Of a stretch of 48,094 nt of DNA, positions 17,347-26,750 are shown piece by piece. The stretch is taken from contig NZ_JBATUH010000103.1 of the NCBI RefSeq assembly GCF_049671045.1, positions 1-48,094 of the forward strand, in the 5' to 3' direction. The notes beneath the pieces are model-generated. The model was not told the DNA's origin, did not search any database, and worked only from the letters and a program-made list of their open reading frames with translations. The DNA is from Parvibaculum sp049671045. Its GTDB lineage: Bacteria > Pseudomonadota > Alphaproteobacteria > Parvibaculales > Parvibaculaceae. How positions within the stretch are numbered: position 1 is the first letter of the stretch; each line of letters starts with the position of its first letter. Both the position numbers and the translations under genes were made by a program.

Positions 17347-18120
17347 TCACTTCGCGAAGAGCAGCGACGTCATCACATAGTTCGACGCCAGAATGAGGAT
17401 CGAGGCGGTGACGACGGCATTCGTCGTGGCGCGGCCCACGCCCTGCGCGCCGCCCTTGGAATGGAAGCCGTGGAAGCAGCCCATCAGCGCGATGATGAAG
17501 CCGAAGACGCCCGACTTGATGAGGCCCGATGTCACATCCTCCAGCTTGAGGAAATTGACGGTGTTCTGGATATAGACGCCGGGGTTGAAATGAAGGCTCG
17601 TCGAGCCGACGACGAAGCCGCCCATGACGCCGAGAATGTCGGCCACGAGAATGAGGATCGGCAGCGTGATGACGGCGGCCGCGATGCGCGGCACCACGAG
17701 ATATTTGTAGGGGTTCGTGGAGAGCGTCGTCAGCGCGTCGATCTGCTCCGTGACCCGCATCGTGCCGAGTTCTGCCGCGATCGCCGCCGAGACGCGGCCC
17801 GCGACCATGAGGCCGCCGATGACGGGTCCGAGTTCGCGCGTGATGCCGAGGGCGACGATAGTGGCGACGATGTTCTCCGAATTGATCGTATTGCCGCCAT
17901 AGTAGATCTGGAGCGCCAGCGCGCCGCCGGTGAAGAAGGCCGTGAGGGCGACGACGGGGAGCGAGAAATAGCCGATCCGTATCATCTGCTGGCCGAGCAG
18001 CAGCCAGAAAAAGGGCGGGCGGAAAATGTGGCTCACACTCGTCCAGGTGAATTGCGAAAGCCGTCCGATCTCGGCGAGCAGGGCCAGTACGACCCGGCCG
18101 ATGATAGCGAAGAAATTCAA
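17347..18120 (-). CDS. mlaE: ABC transporter permease, MlaE family
   Basis: A 257-residue permease of the MlaE/YrbE family. It has a short N-terminal amphipathic stretch, about five transmembrane segments, and the family phrase TRELGPVIGGLMVAGRVSAAIAAELG (seen in part around TRELGPVI and GRVSAAIAAELGTM). ITEQID-like MRVTEQIDAL and the C-terminal GGAQGVGRATT-AVV are also typical. The TTG at 18120 has GGGGAG six bases upstream and gives the family length; an upstream ATG at 18258 would add a non-conserved leader. The next gene, mlaF, is its ATPase. Together they should handle phospholipid transport at the inner membrane. Confidence 0.88.
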   Translation of the reverse strand: MNFFAIIGRVVLALLAEIGRLSQFTWTSVSHIFRPPFFWLLLGQQMIRIGYFSLPVVALTAFFTGGALALQIYYGGNTINSENIVATIVALGITRELGPVIGGLMVAGRVSAAIAAELGTMRVTEQIDALTTLSTNPYKYLVVPRIAAAVITLPILILVADILGVMGGFVVGSTSLHFNPGVYIQNTVNFLKLEDVTSGLIKSGVFGFIIALMGCFHGFHSKGGAQGVGRATTNAVVTASILILASNYVMTSLLFAK

Positions 18121-18181
18121 GGCAGCTCCCCGTGAGTGGTTTTGCCGGATGCCCCCGGGCGGGGGCTGGCGACAAGGTAGG

Positions 18182-19351
18182 TCATGATTCCGTGGTCGAA
18201 CAACCGGCGCCAGTGTAAATCCGCTTGTACCGGTCTCCGAGATTGGTGAGAACCTCATATCCGATGGTTCCGGCCCTTGTCGCCACCTCGTCCAGCGTCA
18301 CATGAGGCCCGATCAGCTCCGCAAGGTCGCCCCGCTTGACGGCGCCTTCGGACAGCTCGGTCACGTCTATCGAGATGAGATCCATGGAAATCCGCCCGGC
18401 AATGGGCGCGTAGTGCCCGGCGATATGGACGCGGCCCCCGACATGGCTGCGCTGCCGGTCGGAGCCGAGCACGCGGAAAAACCCGTCGCCATAGCCCATC
18501 GCTATAACGGCGATCCGGCGCGGCCCCTTCGCCTCGAATGCGGCGCCATAGCCGACCGTTTCGCCGCTGGCGACCTCGCGCACATCGAGGATGCGCCCCT
18601 GCAGCCCGACGACGGGGCGGCAGGGGTTGGTGCGGCCGGTGAACGGGTTGCCGCCATAAAGCGCGATGCCGGGCCTGACGAGGTCGAAATGATACTCGGC
18701 CCCGAGATGGACCCCGGCCGAATTGGCGAGGCTCGCCGTCACGCCCGGAAAGGCGGCGCGGATGGCCCAGAAGCGCTCGAGCTGGTGCCGGTTGAGCGGG
18801 TGATCGGCTTCGTCCGCGCAGCCGAGATGGCTCATGACGAGCGTCACATCGACGCCTGAAAGCGCCTCGGGGGTCGAGATGAGCCGTTCCGCCTCGCGCC
18901 CGGCGATGCCGAGCCGGTTGAGCCCGGTTTCGAATTGCAGGCCGGCTGAAAGCGGGCGGCCGCGCCTTTTCGCCAGCGCCCGCCATTCCTCGACCTCGGC
19001 AAGGCTCGAAAGGCAGGGGCGGAGGCCATGGGCCTCATAGGCATCCGCCGCGCCCGCGATGAGCCCGCTCAGGATGTAGATCGTGGCGTCGGGCAGGAGG
19101 CCGCGCAGCGTGGCGCCTTCCCCCGCCGTGGCGACGCAGAAGGTCCGGCAGCCCGCCCCCCAGAGCGCGCGTGCGACGGGGGCGAGGCCGAGGCCATAGG
19201 CCCGCGCCTTGACGACGCCCGCGACCTCGCTTCCCTTCGCCAGTTCTCTGATTGCAAGGTAATTGGCGACGAGGGCGTCGAGGTCGATGGTCAGGAACGC
19301 GCCAGCCGGAGCCGGGGCGAGAGCGGGGGAGGCGATGTCTGATGAAGGCAT
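18182..19351 (-). CDS. alr: Alanine racemase with an unusual lysine motif
   Basis: PLP-dependent enzyme that makes D-alanine for peptidoglycan. The 389-residue protein has a TIM-barrel N-domain with the PLP lysine in VVKARAYGLG (Lys48) and a C-terminal beta domain with the catalytic Tyr in GETVGYGAAF. RISMD near the end of the domain and LVRPGIALYGG are also diagnostic. The consensus around the lysine is KA(D/N)AYG; here the third position is Arg (codon CGG), which is a departure worth checking. The ATG at 19351 is preferred over a GTG at 19381. dnaB lies upstream, as in several alphaproteobacteria. Confidence 0.93.
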   Translation of the reverse strand: MPSSDIASPALAPAPAGAFLTIDLDALVANYLAIRELAKGSEVAGVVKARAYGLGLAPVARALWGAGCRTFCVATAGEGATLRGLLPDATIYILSGLIAGAADAYEAHGLRPCLSSLAEVEEWRALAKRRGRPLSAGLQFETGLNRLGIAGREAERLISTPEALSGVDVTLVMSHLGCADEADHPLNRHQLERFWAIRAAFPGVTASLANSAGVHLGAEYHFDLVRPGIALYGGNPFTGRTNPCRPVVGLQGRILDVREVASGETVGYGAAFEAKGPRRIAVIAMGYGDGFFRVLGSDRQRSHVGGRVHIAGHYAPIAGRISMDLISIDVTELSEGAVKRGDLAELIGPHVTLDEVATRAGTIGYEVLTNLGDRYKRIYTGAGCSTTES

Positions 19352-19436
19352 AATCAACTCGAGCGCGTCATGACCCGCCACTTGGGGCGGGCGATGCCCT
19401 TCTTGCGAGTGTCAAAGGCATGAGTGCCTGAACGGA

Positions 19437-19462
19437 CTGCCGCCTGAACGCTTCGGCGGCAG
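19437..19462. other. Inverted repeat in the dnaB-alr spacer
   Basis: CTGCCGCC and GGCGGCAG form a perfect eight-base stem with a ten-base loop. No T-run follows on either strand, so an intrinsic terminator is doubtful. It could mark mRNA processing or protein binding between dnaB and alr. Confidence 0.3.
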
Positions 19463-19548
19463 CCTTGGATAGGCAAACATTCGGGCAAGCCTAGTCAGCC
19501 CCGGCCGATTGGCCAATCGCCAAATTAGGGCATGGCAGATGCCCCGGA

Positions 19549-21048
<1,500 letters not shown>

Positions 21049-21409
21049 GGCCTCGTTTTACGCGATACCCGCCGGCAAGGAAGCCGCATTGAGCCGCATC
21101 GCCGTCTGTTCCCCATGATACTTTTCAACAGACCGGGATAACTTCGCATTCATTGCCTAAGCCCTTGGCATTTGGCCGTTTCCCCGGCCGCGGCAATTGT
21201 GGAAAATCCCGGTATGAAAGCCGGAGTATAAATCGAGTCGCGGGGACATTCCCGGTCCCCATTGTTGCGTGCCCCGAAACAGCCCGTCCTGCCCCAATGC
21301 CGTAGTCGGCCGGGGAGGGCGGCCGCTAGATTCGCTTCCGTGGCAACGCGCTCCCCGCGGTGGCGGAAAGGGCGCCAGAGAGGCCAGCAAGGCCGAAAGG
21401 GAGTCCGCA
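21049..21409. other. 361-base divergent spacer between dnaB and doxX
   Basis: The spacer must hold the promoters of both divergent genes. A hairpin GGGGAC-ATTCCCG-GTCCCC lies at 21242-21260. A GTATAAAT at about 21226 could be a -10 element toward doxX, but no matching -35 is seen. I find no coding sequence with a credible start and no RNA gene. Confidence 0.45.
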
Positions 21410-21802
21410 ATGCAAAGCCTGTCGCCTTATTTTTCCTTCGTGGGCCGCATACTTCTGAGTTTCATGTTCGTCATGAGCGGCGCGCAGAAGCTCGGCGCGC
21501 ATGACGCGACCGTCCAGCACATCGCCTCGTCAGGGCTGCCGCTTCCCTCGCTCGCATATATCGGCGCGGTCGTCATCGAGCTCGGCGGCGGCCTCTTGCT
21601 GCTCGTCGGCTATCAGGCGCGCCTCGCAGCGCTGGCCTTGAGCCTCTTCACGCTGCTGGCGGCGATCTTCTTCCACACCAGTTTCGCCGACCAGACACAG
21701 ACCATCATGTTCATGAAGAACTTCACCATCATCGGCGGTCTGCTGATGGTCGCGGCGCATGGCGCGGGCGGGTTTTCCATCGACGGCCGCAGGGCATCCT
21801 GA
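21410..21802 (+). CDS. DoxX family membrane protein
   Basis: A 130-residue protein with four transmembrane segments (VGRILLSFMFVMSGAQKL, LAYIGAVVIELGGGLLLLVG, RLAALALSLFTLLAAIFFH, MFMKNFTIIGGLLMVAAHG). The FMFVMSGAQKL and FHTSFAD...FMKNFTIIGGLL phrases mark the DoxX/DoxD family. Members have been connected with quinone or thiosulfate oxidation and with redox stress complexes, but most are uncharacterised. The ATG at 21410 has an AAGGGAG ribosome site at about 21397-21403. The gene is followed by the convergent cfa with an 18-base gap. Confidence 0.88.
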   Translation: MQSLSPYFSFVGRILLSFMFVMSGAQKLGAHDATVQHIASSGLPLPSLAYIGAVVIELGGGLLLLVGYQARLAALALSLFTLLAAIFFHTSFADQTQTIMFMKNFTIIGGLLMVAAHGAGGFSIDGRRAS

Positions 21803-21820
21803 GGGGCGCGGCGCGGGCGG

Positions 21821-23065
21821 TCACTCGCCCGCGCGCAATCGCAGCTGTGCCGGAAAGTCGGAAAGCCGCCTTTCCCGCTCGCCCATATAGTCGCGGGTCA
21901 TGGGGAGCGCGTCGATCTTCCTCGTGAGCTGGAGCTGGAAGTTCACCATGCCTTCATGGCGGAACGAGGTTTCCGAGCCCGCGAGATAGAACTCCCACAT
22001 GCGGCAGAAGCGCTCGTCATAGATCTTCGCCGCAATGTCGCGCCTGGCCATGAAGCGCCGCCGCCATTCGCGCAGCGTCTCGGCATAGTGAAGGCGCAGC
22101 ACTTCGAGATCGGTCATGAAAAGCCCGGTCTTCTCGACCGCCGCCGCCATCTCGCTCAGGGCGGGGATATAGCCGCCGGGGAAGATGTATTTCGCGATCC
22201 ACGGATTGGTGGCGCCGGGCGGGTCGAGGCGTCCGATCGTGTGGATGAGCGCGACGCCGTCCTCCTTCAGCAGGCGCTGCACGGCTTTGAAATATTCGCC
22301 GTAGTAGCCGACGCCGACATGCTCGAACATGCCCACCGAGACGATGCGGTCGAATTCGCCTGCGAGCGTGCGATAGTCCTGAAGGTGGAATTTGACGCGG
22401 TCGGCAAGACCGCGCTCGATCGCGCGCTGGCTTGCGATCTTGTGCTGCTCGCGGCTGAGCGTGATGCCGGTGACTTCCGCGCCGGTTTCCTCCGCGAGCG
22501 TCAGCGCCAGCCCGCCCCAGCCGCAGCCGATGTCGAGCACGCGCATGCCTGGCTCGATCATGAGCTTCGCCGCGATGTGCCGCTTCTTCGCCAGTTGCGC
22601 CTCTTCGAGGCTCATGCCCGGATGGGCGAAATAGGCGCAGGAATATTGTTTGTCGGCATCGAGGAAGAGATCGTAGATCCCGCCGTCGAGATCGTAGTGA
22701 TGCGCGACATTCGCCTGCGCCTTGCCAACGGGATTGTGCTGGTCGATGCGCCGCTTCGTCCGCCGAAGCGCAGCGAAGACCTTGAAGGCGCGGCTGGGAT
22801 AGTTCGTGCCCAGATTGCCGAGGAGGAGGTCGAGCAGATCGTAGATCGTCGAGGGCTCGTCCACGGTCAGGGAGCCGTCCATATAGGCTTCGCCGAGCCG
22901 GAGATAGGGATTGAGGGCAAGCCTCAGTTGCTGGCTGCGCTCGTGGAGCCGGATGGTGACCTGCCTGCCCGTTCCGTCGCCGAAGACCGAGGTCTTTCCG
23001 TTCCAGTCGACGACCCGGAGCGAGCCGCGCGCGACAACCTGCCTAATAAGGATACCGAACAGCAT
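21821..23065 (-). CDS. cfa: Cyclopropane-fatty-acyl-phospholipid synthase
   Basis: Adds a methylene group from SAM to the double bond of membrane phospholipid acyl chains. At 414 residues it shows the N-terminal lipid-binding part (LNPYLRLGEAYMDGSLTV), QANVAHHYDL, YSCAYFAHPGMSLEEAQLAK, and the SAM motif VLDIGCGWGGLAL at about 176-188. GMFEHVGVGYYGEYF contains the bicarbonate-site Glu and His. FPGGYIPALSEM, MWEFYLAGSETSFRHE and GMVNFQLQLTR complete the fold. An AGG-rich ribosome site (CGGAGG) precedes the ATG. The upstream spacer is AT-rich for this genome and likely contains the promoter. Confidence 0.95.
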   Translation of the reverse strand: MLFGILIRQVVARGSLRVVDWNGKTSVFGDGTGRQVTIRLHERSQQLRLALNPYLRLGEAYMDGSLTVDEPSTIYDLLDLLLGNLGTNYPSRAFKVFAALRRTKRRIDQHNPVGKAQANVAHHYDLDGGIYDLFLDADKQYSCAYFAHPGMSLEEAQLAKKRHIAAKLMIEPGMRVLDIGCGWGGLALTLAEETGAEVTGITLSREQHKIASQRAIERGLADRVKFHLQDYRTLAGEFDRIVSVGMFEHVGVGYYGEYFKAVQRLLKEDGVALIHTIGRLDPPGATNPWIAKYIFPGGYIPALSEMAAAVEKTGLFMTDLEVLRLHYAETLREWRRRFMARRDIAAKIYDERFCRMWEFYLAGSETSFRHEGMVNFQLQLTRKIDALPMTRDYMGERERRLSDFPAQLRLRAGE

Positions 23066-23237
23066 ACAACCTCCGTTTCCAGAGTTGACGCGAGGTCGGC
23101 CCCGATCAGTACACGACCGGACCAGACCGGTTTTGCACCCCCTTATTTATCTCCCATTATGAGAGTTTAACCACAGTTTGGAATCAATAAAAAAATGCAT
23201 TGTCCATCGCCGGTGAACGCATGGCCGTGCCGGTGCG

Positions 23238-24224
23238 TCAACTCGACTGTCCGTAGAGATAGATGACGGCTACGAGGACAGCGAGCAGCGTGGTCCAGAC
23301 GAAGAGGCTGACATAGGTCGATTGCTGTGCGCCGCGTCGCTGCCACCAAGCGCGTGGCCGGATCCCCCGGGCGAGAAAGACGATCTGGGCGGTGAGATTG
23401 ATGCAGACGATGTTGATAGCGAGAAGCGTTCCGGCGTCGAGTGCCAGCGAAATTCTCGATGTGCCGAGCATGTAGCCAAGTGTTACGGCGGGTGGCATCA
23501 GGGCGACCGCGACCATGACGCCGACGACCGCGCTCGACACATTGGTCGTGAGCGAAATGGCGCCCGCGGCGCCTGCGGCCAGCGCAAGGATGATGCTGTC
23601 ATACCCGATCTCGGTGCGCGCCATCAGTTCGGGGCTGGAAATCTTGTCGGGCAGCAGAAAGCCGGCGATCGCTGCGCCGGCGACGGAAAGGGCGAGGCCC
23701 AGCGCGTTCGTCAGGGCGGCGCGGACGATCAGCTCGCGGTCGCCGAGCGCGCTGCCGAAAGCCAGGGCCACATTGGGACCAAGAAGCGGCGCGATCACCA
23801 TGGCGGCGATGACGACCGCGATGTTGTTGTTGAAGAGGCCGATCGCTGCCACGATGGTCGACATCAGCACGAGCAGGATGAATGTAGTGTCCGCTTGCGC
23901 CCCGCGTGAGATATCGACATAGAGCTGTTCGCGCAGTGTGGCAGTTGACGTGCGGCGGGATTCTTCTTGCGGTTCAGGGTCGGGGATCACCGCGTCAACG
24001 GGTTGCATGACAATGCGCCAGCCTTGTTCCGCGCCGACGGCGGTTTGAAGCTGATCGACGAGCTCCTGCTGCTTGTCGGGATGAGCGAGAATGCGCACGG
24101 ACTGGATGCCGGCATTGTCCGGCGGTGCTACCCGGCAGTCCAGCGCATTGAACTGCTCCGCGACCGCCCGGATCGTGTCGGCGTGTCCGGATTTCGCCAT
24201 CACCTCGATCAGTCTTATCGGCAC
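23238..24224 (-). CDS. DUF389 / TIGR00341-type integral membrane protein
   Basis: A 328-residue protein. A soluble N-terminal domain of about 105 residues (LIEVMAKSGHADTIRAVAEQ) is followed by about six transmembrane helices. The conserved DUF389 phrase VVIAAMVIAPLLGPNVALAFGSALGD is present in pieces, as is NVSSAVVGVMVAVALMPPAV. The biochemical role of the family is not known. The start is GTG at 24224, with AGGAGG about nine bases upstream; no ATG lies nearby. It is a single gene between cfa and the ribosomal operon terminator. Confidence 0.85.
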   Translation of the reverse strand: MPIRLIEVMAKSGHADTIRAVAEQFNALDCRVAPPDNAGIQSVRILAHPDKQQELVDQLQTAVGAEQGWRIVMQPVDAVIPDPEPQEESRRTSTATLREQLYVDISRGAQADTTFILLVLMSTIVAAIGLFNNNIAVVIAAMVIAPLLGPNVALAFGSALGDRELIVRAALTNALGLALSVAGAAIAGFLLPDKISSPELMARTEIGYDSIILALAAGAAGAISLTTNVSSAVVGVMVAVALMPPAVTLGYMLGTSRISLALDAGTLLAINIVCINLTAQIVFLARGIRPRAWWQRRGAQQSTYVSLFVWTTLLAVLVAVIYLYGQSS

Positions 24225-24294
24225 GAGGTTCTTCCTCCTGTTTCTAGTTCCAGTTTCGGATGATGCGCTGCCGGGTGCAATGATAGGGGAGGCA

Positions 24295-24325
24295 AAGAAA
24301 AACGCCGCCCCGGAGGGCGGCGTTT
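24295..24325 (-). terminator. Strong intrinsic terminator of rpsF-rpsR-rplI
   Basis: On the minus strand AAACGCCGCCC pairs perfectly with GGGCGGCGTTT around a TCCG loop, and the right arm runs into TTTTTC. It begins 33 bases after the rplI stop. This is the clearest rho-independent terminator in the window. Confidence 0.9.
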
Positions 24326-24357
24326 CGCAATTCTGATCGAGCGGATGCGGGAGCCTA

Positions 24358-24945
24358 TCAGGCTTCCGTCTCGCCCTCGGCGGCTTCGCCTTCCTCGGCC
24401 GGAGCCAGTTCCTCAGCTTCGAAGAACTCCTCGGCCTCGGCCTCGAAGTCCTGATCGCGCTTGGTCAGGTCTTCGCCGGACGCCTGGCGCTGCGCCTCTT
24501 CCTCCGAACGGGCGACGTTGACCGTCACATTGGAGGAAACTTCCGGGTGCAGAACGATGCGCACTTCGCGAAGGCCGATCGACTTGATCGGATGATCGAG
24601 CGAGACCTGGTTGCGGTCCGTCGAGAAGCCGCCCGCGGTGAGCGCCAGCGCGATGTCGCGCGTGGTGACCGAACCGTAGAGCTGTCCCGATTCACCCGCC
24701 TGACGCAGGATGATGAAGGACTGGCCGTCGAGCCGGGCCTTGACCTGCTCGGCTTCGGCCTTGAGCTCGAGGTTGCGTGCCTCGAGCTGCGCGCGCTGCG
24801 ACTCGAAGCGCGCGATGTTTTCCTTGGTGGCGCGGAGCGCCTTCTTGCGCGGCAGGAGGAAGTTACGGGCGAAGCCGTCCTTCACTCTCACCACATCGCC
24901 CATTTGGCCGAGCTTTTCCACCCGTTCCAGAAGTACGACCTGCAT
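24358..24945 (-). CDS. rplI: 50S ribosomal protein L9
   Basis: A 195-residue L9. The N-terminal RNA-binding domain starts MQVVLLERVEKLGQMGDVV and includes VKDGFARNFLLPRKKAL. The long central helix spans FESQRAQLEARNLELKAEAE, and the C-terminal domain has GQLYGSVTTRDIA and IGLREVRIVLHPEV. An acidic tail of about 45 residues (Glu/Ala-rich) extends beyond the E. coli length; such tails are common in alphaproteobacteria. GGAGACAGAC before the ATG at 24945 fixes the start. It is the third gene of the rpsF operon. Confidence 0.97.
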   Translation of the reverse strand: MQVVLLERVEKLGQMGDVVRVKDGFARNFLLPRKKALRATKENIARFESQRAQLEARNLELKAEAEQVKARLDGQSFIILRQAGESGQLYGSVTTRDIALALTAGGFSTDRNQVSLDHPIKSIGLREVRIVLHPEVSSNVTVNVARSEEEAQRQASGEDLTKRDQDFEAEAEEFFEAEELAPAEEGEAAEGETEA

Positions 24946-24964
24946 GTCTGTCTCCTTTCCCGGC

Positions 24965-25210
24965 TCAGCCGATGACGTAGGGCAGAAGCGCGAGGAAGCG
25001 CGCGCGCTTGATGGCGCGGGCGAGTTCACGCTGCTTCTTGGCGGAAACCGCCGTGATGCGGCTCGGAACGATCTTGCCGCGCTCCGAGACGTAGCGCTGC
25101 AGGAGCTTCACGTCCTTGTAATCGATCTTCGGGGCGTTGGCGCCGGAGAAGGGGCAGGTCTTGCGACGGCGGAAGAAGGGCCGGCGCGCGGGGGCTGCTG
25201 ATGTGCTCAT
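24965..25210 (-). CDS. rpsR: 30S ribosomal protein S18
   Basis: An 81-residue S18. After a short Ala/Arg-rich N-terminus come RRRKTCPFSG, IDYKDVKLLQRYVSERGKI, PSRITAVSAKKQRELARAIK and RARFLALLPYV, all standard. Its ATG shares one base with the rpsF stop codon (TAATG), so the two genes are translationally coupled. That fits their products, which bind each other in the 30S subunit. Confidence 0.98.
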   Translation of the reverse strand: MSTSAAPARRPFFRRRKTCPFSGANAPKIDYKDVKLLQRYVSERGKIVPSRITAVSAKKQRELARAIKRARFLALLPYVIG

Positions 25211-25650
25211 TATTCGTCACTCCCTTCCGAAGCAGCTTCGTCGCGGTCGCGCGAGAAGCGGGGGCGGTCGCCACGGGGGCGGTCGCCACGGTCGAATCGG
25301 TCGCCGCCACGGCGCTCGTCGCGGCCGCCACGGTTCTGCAGCATCGCCGACTGGCCGGTCTCATGCTCCTCGACGCGGATGGTGAGGATGCGGATGACGT
25401 CTTCGTTGATGCCCTGCTGACGCTCCATTTCGGCAACGGCTGCCGCCGGCGCGTCGATGTTCATGAGCGTATAGTGGCCCTTGCGGTTCTTCTTCACCTT
25501 GAAGGCGAGGTTCCGCAGGCCCCAATATTCGGTCTTGCTGACCGAACCGCCATTTTCCTTGATGATGTTCGAGAACTGTTCGACCAGTCCTTCGACCTGC
25601 TGCTGCGACACGTCCTGTCGCGCAATGAAAACATGCTCGTAAAGAGCCAT
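25210..25650 (-). CDS. rpsF: 30S ribosomal protein S6
   Basis: A 146-residue S6 that binds S18 in the 30S platform. Typical phrases are YEHVFIARQDVSQQQVEGL, KTEYWGLRNLAFKVKKNRKG and YTLMNIDAPAAAVAEMER. The C-terminus has an extension rich in Arg, Asp and Gly (RGGDRFDRGDRPRGDRP), usual for the group. The ATG at 25650 gives the canonical MALYEHV start; an upstream in-frame ATG at 25803 lies in the leader. Coupled to rpsR through TAATG. Confidence 0.97.
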   Translation of the reverse strand: MALYEHVFIARQDVSQQQVEGLVEQFSNIIKENGGSVSKTEYWGLRNLAFKVKKNRKGHYTLMNIDAPAAAVAEMERQQGINEDVIRILTIRVEEHETGQSAMLQNRGGRDERRGGDRFDRGDRPRGDRPRFSRDRDEAASEGSDE

Positions 25651-25825
25651 TGAGCCTTTTCCCATTTGTATCCGGCCCCGGCGCAAAGCCCCCTTTGAGC
25701 CCTTGAAAAAGGCTCTAAAGGACCACCAAAAGAGCGGAGACACCGGAGCCCGGGATTTCTCCCTGCCGCGCCTTTGGGGCACGGTGCGCCGTTCAGCCTC
25801 CAACCAGGGCCTTCAGAAGCCGCGC

Positions 25826-25853
25826 AATATAAGGAAAACCACCGGAGAAGCAA
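25826..25853 (-). promoter_or_regulatory. Candidate sigma70 promoter of rpsF
   Basis: On the minus strand TTGCTT (25848-25853) and TATATT (25826-25831) are spaced by 16 bases. The implied leader is about 170 bases long and contains a hairpin GAGCC-loop-GGCTC, which may take part in S6:S18 feedback control. The leader part is inference. The divergent orphan gene starts about 60 bases upstream of the -35. Confidence 0.55.
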
Positions 25854-25912
25854 GGTGGTACAAAAGGCGAACTTTTTGTGCTAGGAATTTCTAAATTTCG
25901 CTGGAGCGGGAA

Positions 25913-26713
25913 ATGCCAGGCTACTGTTTTGTCATCCAGCCGTTTGACGGAGGGATGTTTGATCGTCGCTATGAGGAGGCCTTTGCCCCGGCAATTGTAG
26001 CTGCGGGCCTTGAGCCGTACCGTGTCGATCAAGATCCTAGTGCAAGCATTCCAATTGAGCAGATTGAGGCAAGAATTCCGGGTGCCGTTGCGTGTCTCGC
26101 AGACATTACTTTGGATAGTCCCAATGTGTGGTTTGAATTGGGGTATGCGCTATCGGCGGGAAAAGAAATTTGCTTAGTGTGCTCAACAGCGCGCTCGGGC
26201 AAGTATCCATTCGACGTTCAGCATCGCAATATTATTAAGTACCAGTCTGACTCTCCGAGCGATTTTGACGACCTTAAGAGCAAGATCTCTGATCGGCTAA
26301 TGGCCATTCAGGATACGGCTAACAAATTAGCGGCAATCAAAACTAGGTCACCGCTGAAAGACGATGGTGGGTTGTCGCCCCACGAGATTATGGTTCTCGC
26401 CTCGATCATGGAAAGCCGAAGTGGGCCGGAGGAGGGCGTCTCTCATTGGACTGTGCAGCAAGCGCTAGATCGACAAGGATACAATAATTTAGGCTTGAAT
26501 ATTGGGATAGAAAGGCTTCTCAGAAAGGGCCTAATCACGAGTGCGAAGGAGGCAAATTTCGATAGCGACCCTTGCACGGTGTACTTCGTTGAAGACGCAG
26601 GTAGCACATGGTTGCTTGAGAACGTTGACATGCTCGATCTTCGTGCCACGCCAAAACGGCGTAGCAAGAAACCCGATTTTCCCAGCAATCTTGATGAAGA
26701 GATTCCCTTTTAG
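25913..26713 (+). CDS. Orphan effector-like protein: deoxyribosyltransferase/TIR-like domain, winged helix, SSB-type DEEIPF tail
   Basis: A 266-residue protein, visibly AT-richer and with different codon use from all neighbours, which suggests horizontal transfer. Residues 1-130 resemble the nucleoside 2-deoxyribosyltransferase/TIR-like superfamily: CFVIQPFDG at 5-13, a YEEAFAPAIVAAGLEPYRVD helix-strand, the IEQIEARIPGAVACLADIT segment, and NVWFELGYALSAGK with candidate catalytic Glu75. Residues about 155-235 look like a winged helix (HEIMVLASIMES, WTVQQALDRQGY, IERLLRKGLITSA, YFVEDAGSTWLLEN). A basic linker (KRRSKK) leads to the last six residues, DEEIPF, very like the DDDIPF tip of SSB. GGAGCGGG precedes the ATG. 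It is divergent from rpsF and upstream of fabD, so it is not part of either core operon. A defence or replication-stress role is inference. Confidence 0.85.
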   Translation: MPGYCFVIQPFDGGMFDRRYEEAFAPAIVAAGLEPYRVDQDPSASIPIEQIEARIPGAVACLADITLDSPNVWFELGYALSAGKEICLVCSTARSGKYPFDVQHRNIIKYQSDSPSDFDDLKSKISDRLMAIQDTANKLAAIKTRSPLKDDGGLSPHEIMVLASIMESRSGPEEGVSHWTVQQALDRQGYNNLGLNIGIERLLRKGLITSAKEANFDSDPCTVYFVEDAGSTWLLENVDMLDLRATPKRRSKKPDFPSNLDEEIPF

Positions 26714-26750
26714 TTCATCGCAGGCACACTCGTGACAACCTGTGACTAAC

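Noticed and set aside
15512..17380. 622-codon plus-strand frame across radA and mlaF
   Set aside because: Crosses two confident minus-strand genes and the gap between them; no protein family is visible.
23066..23237. Promoter elements before cfa
   Set aside because: AT-rich motifs (TTGATT, CATAAT on the minus strand) are present, but the spacing is too long for a confident sigma70 call.
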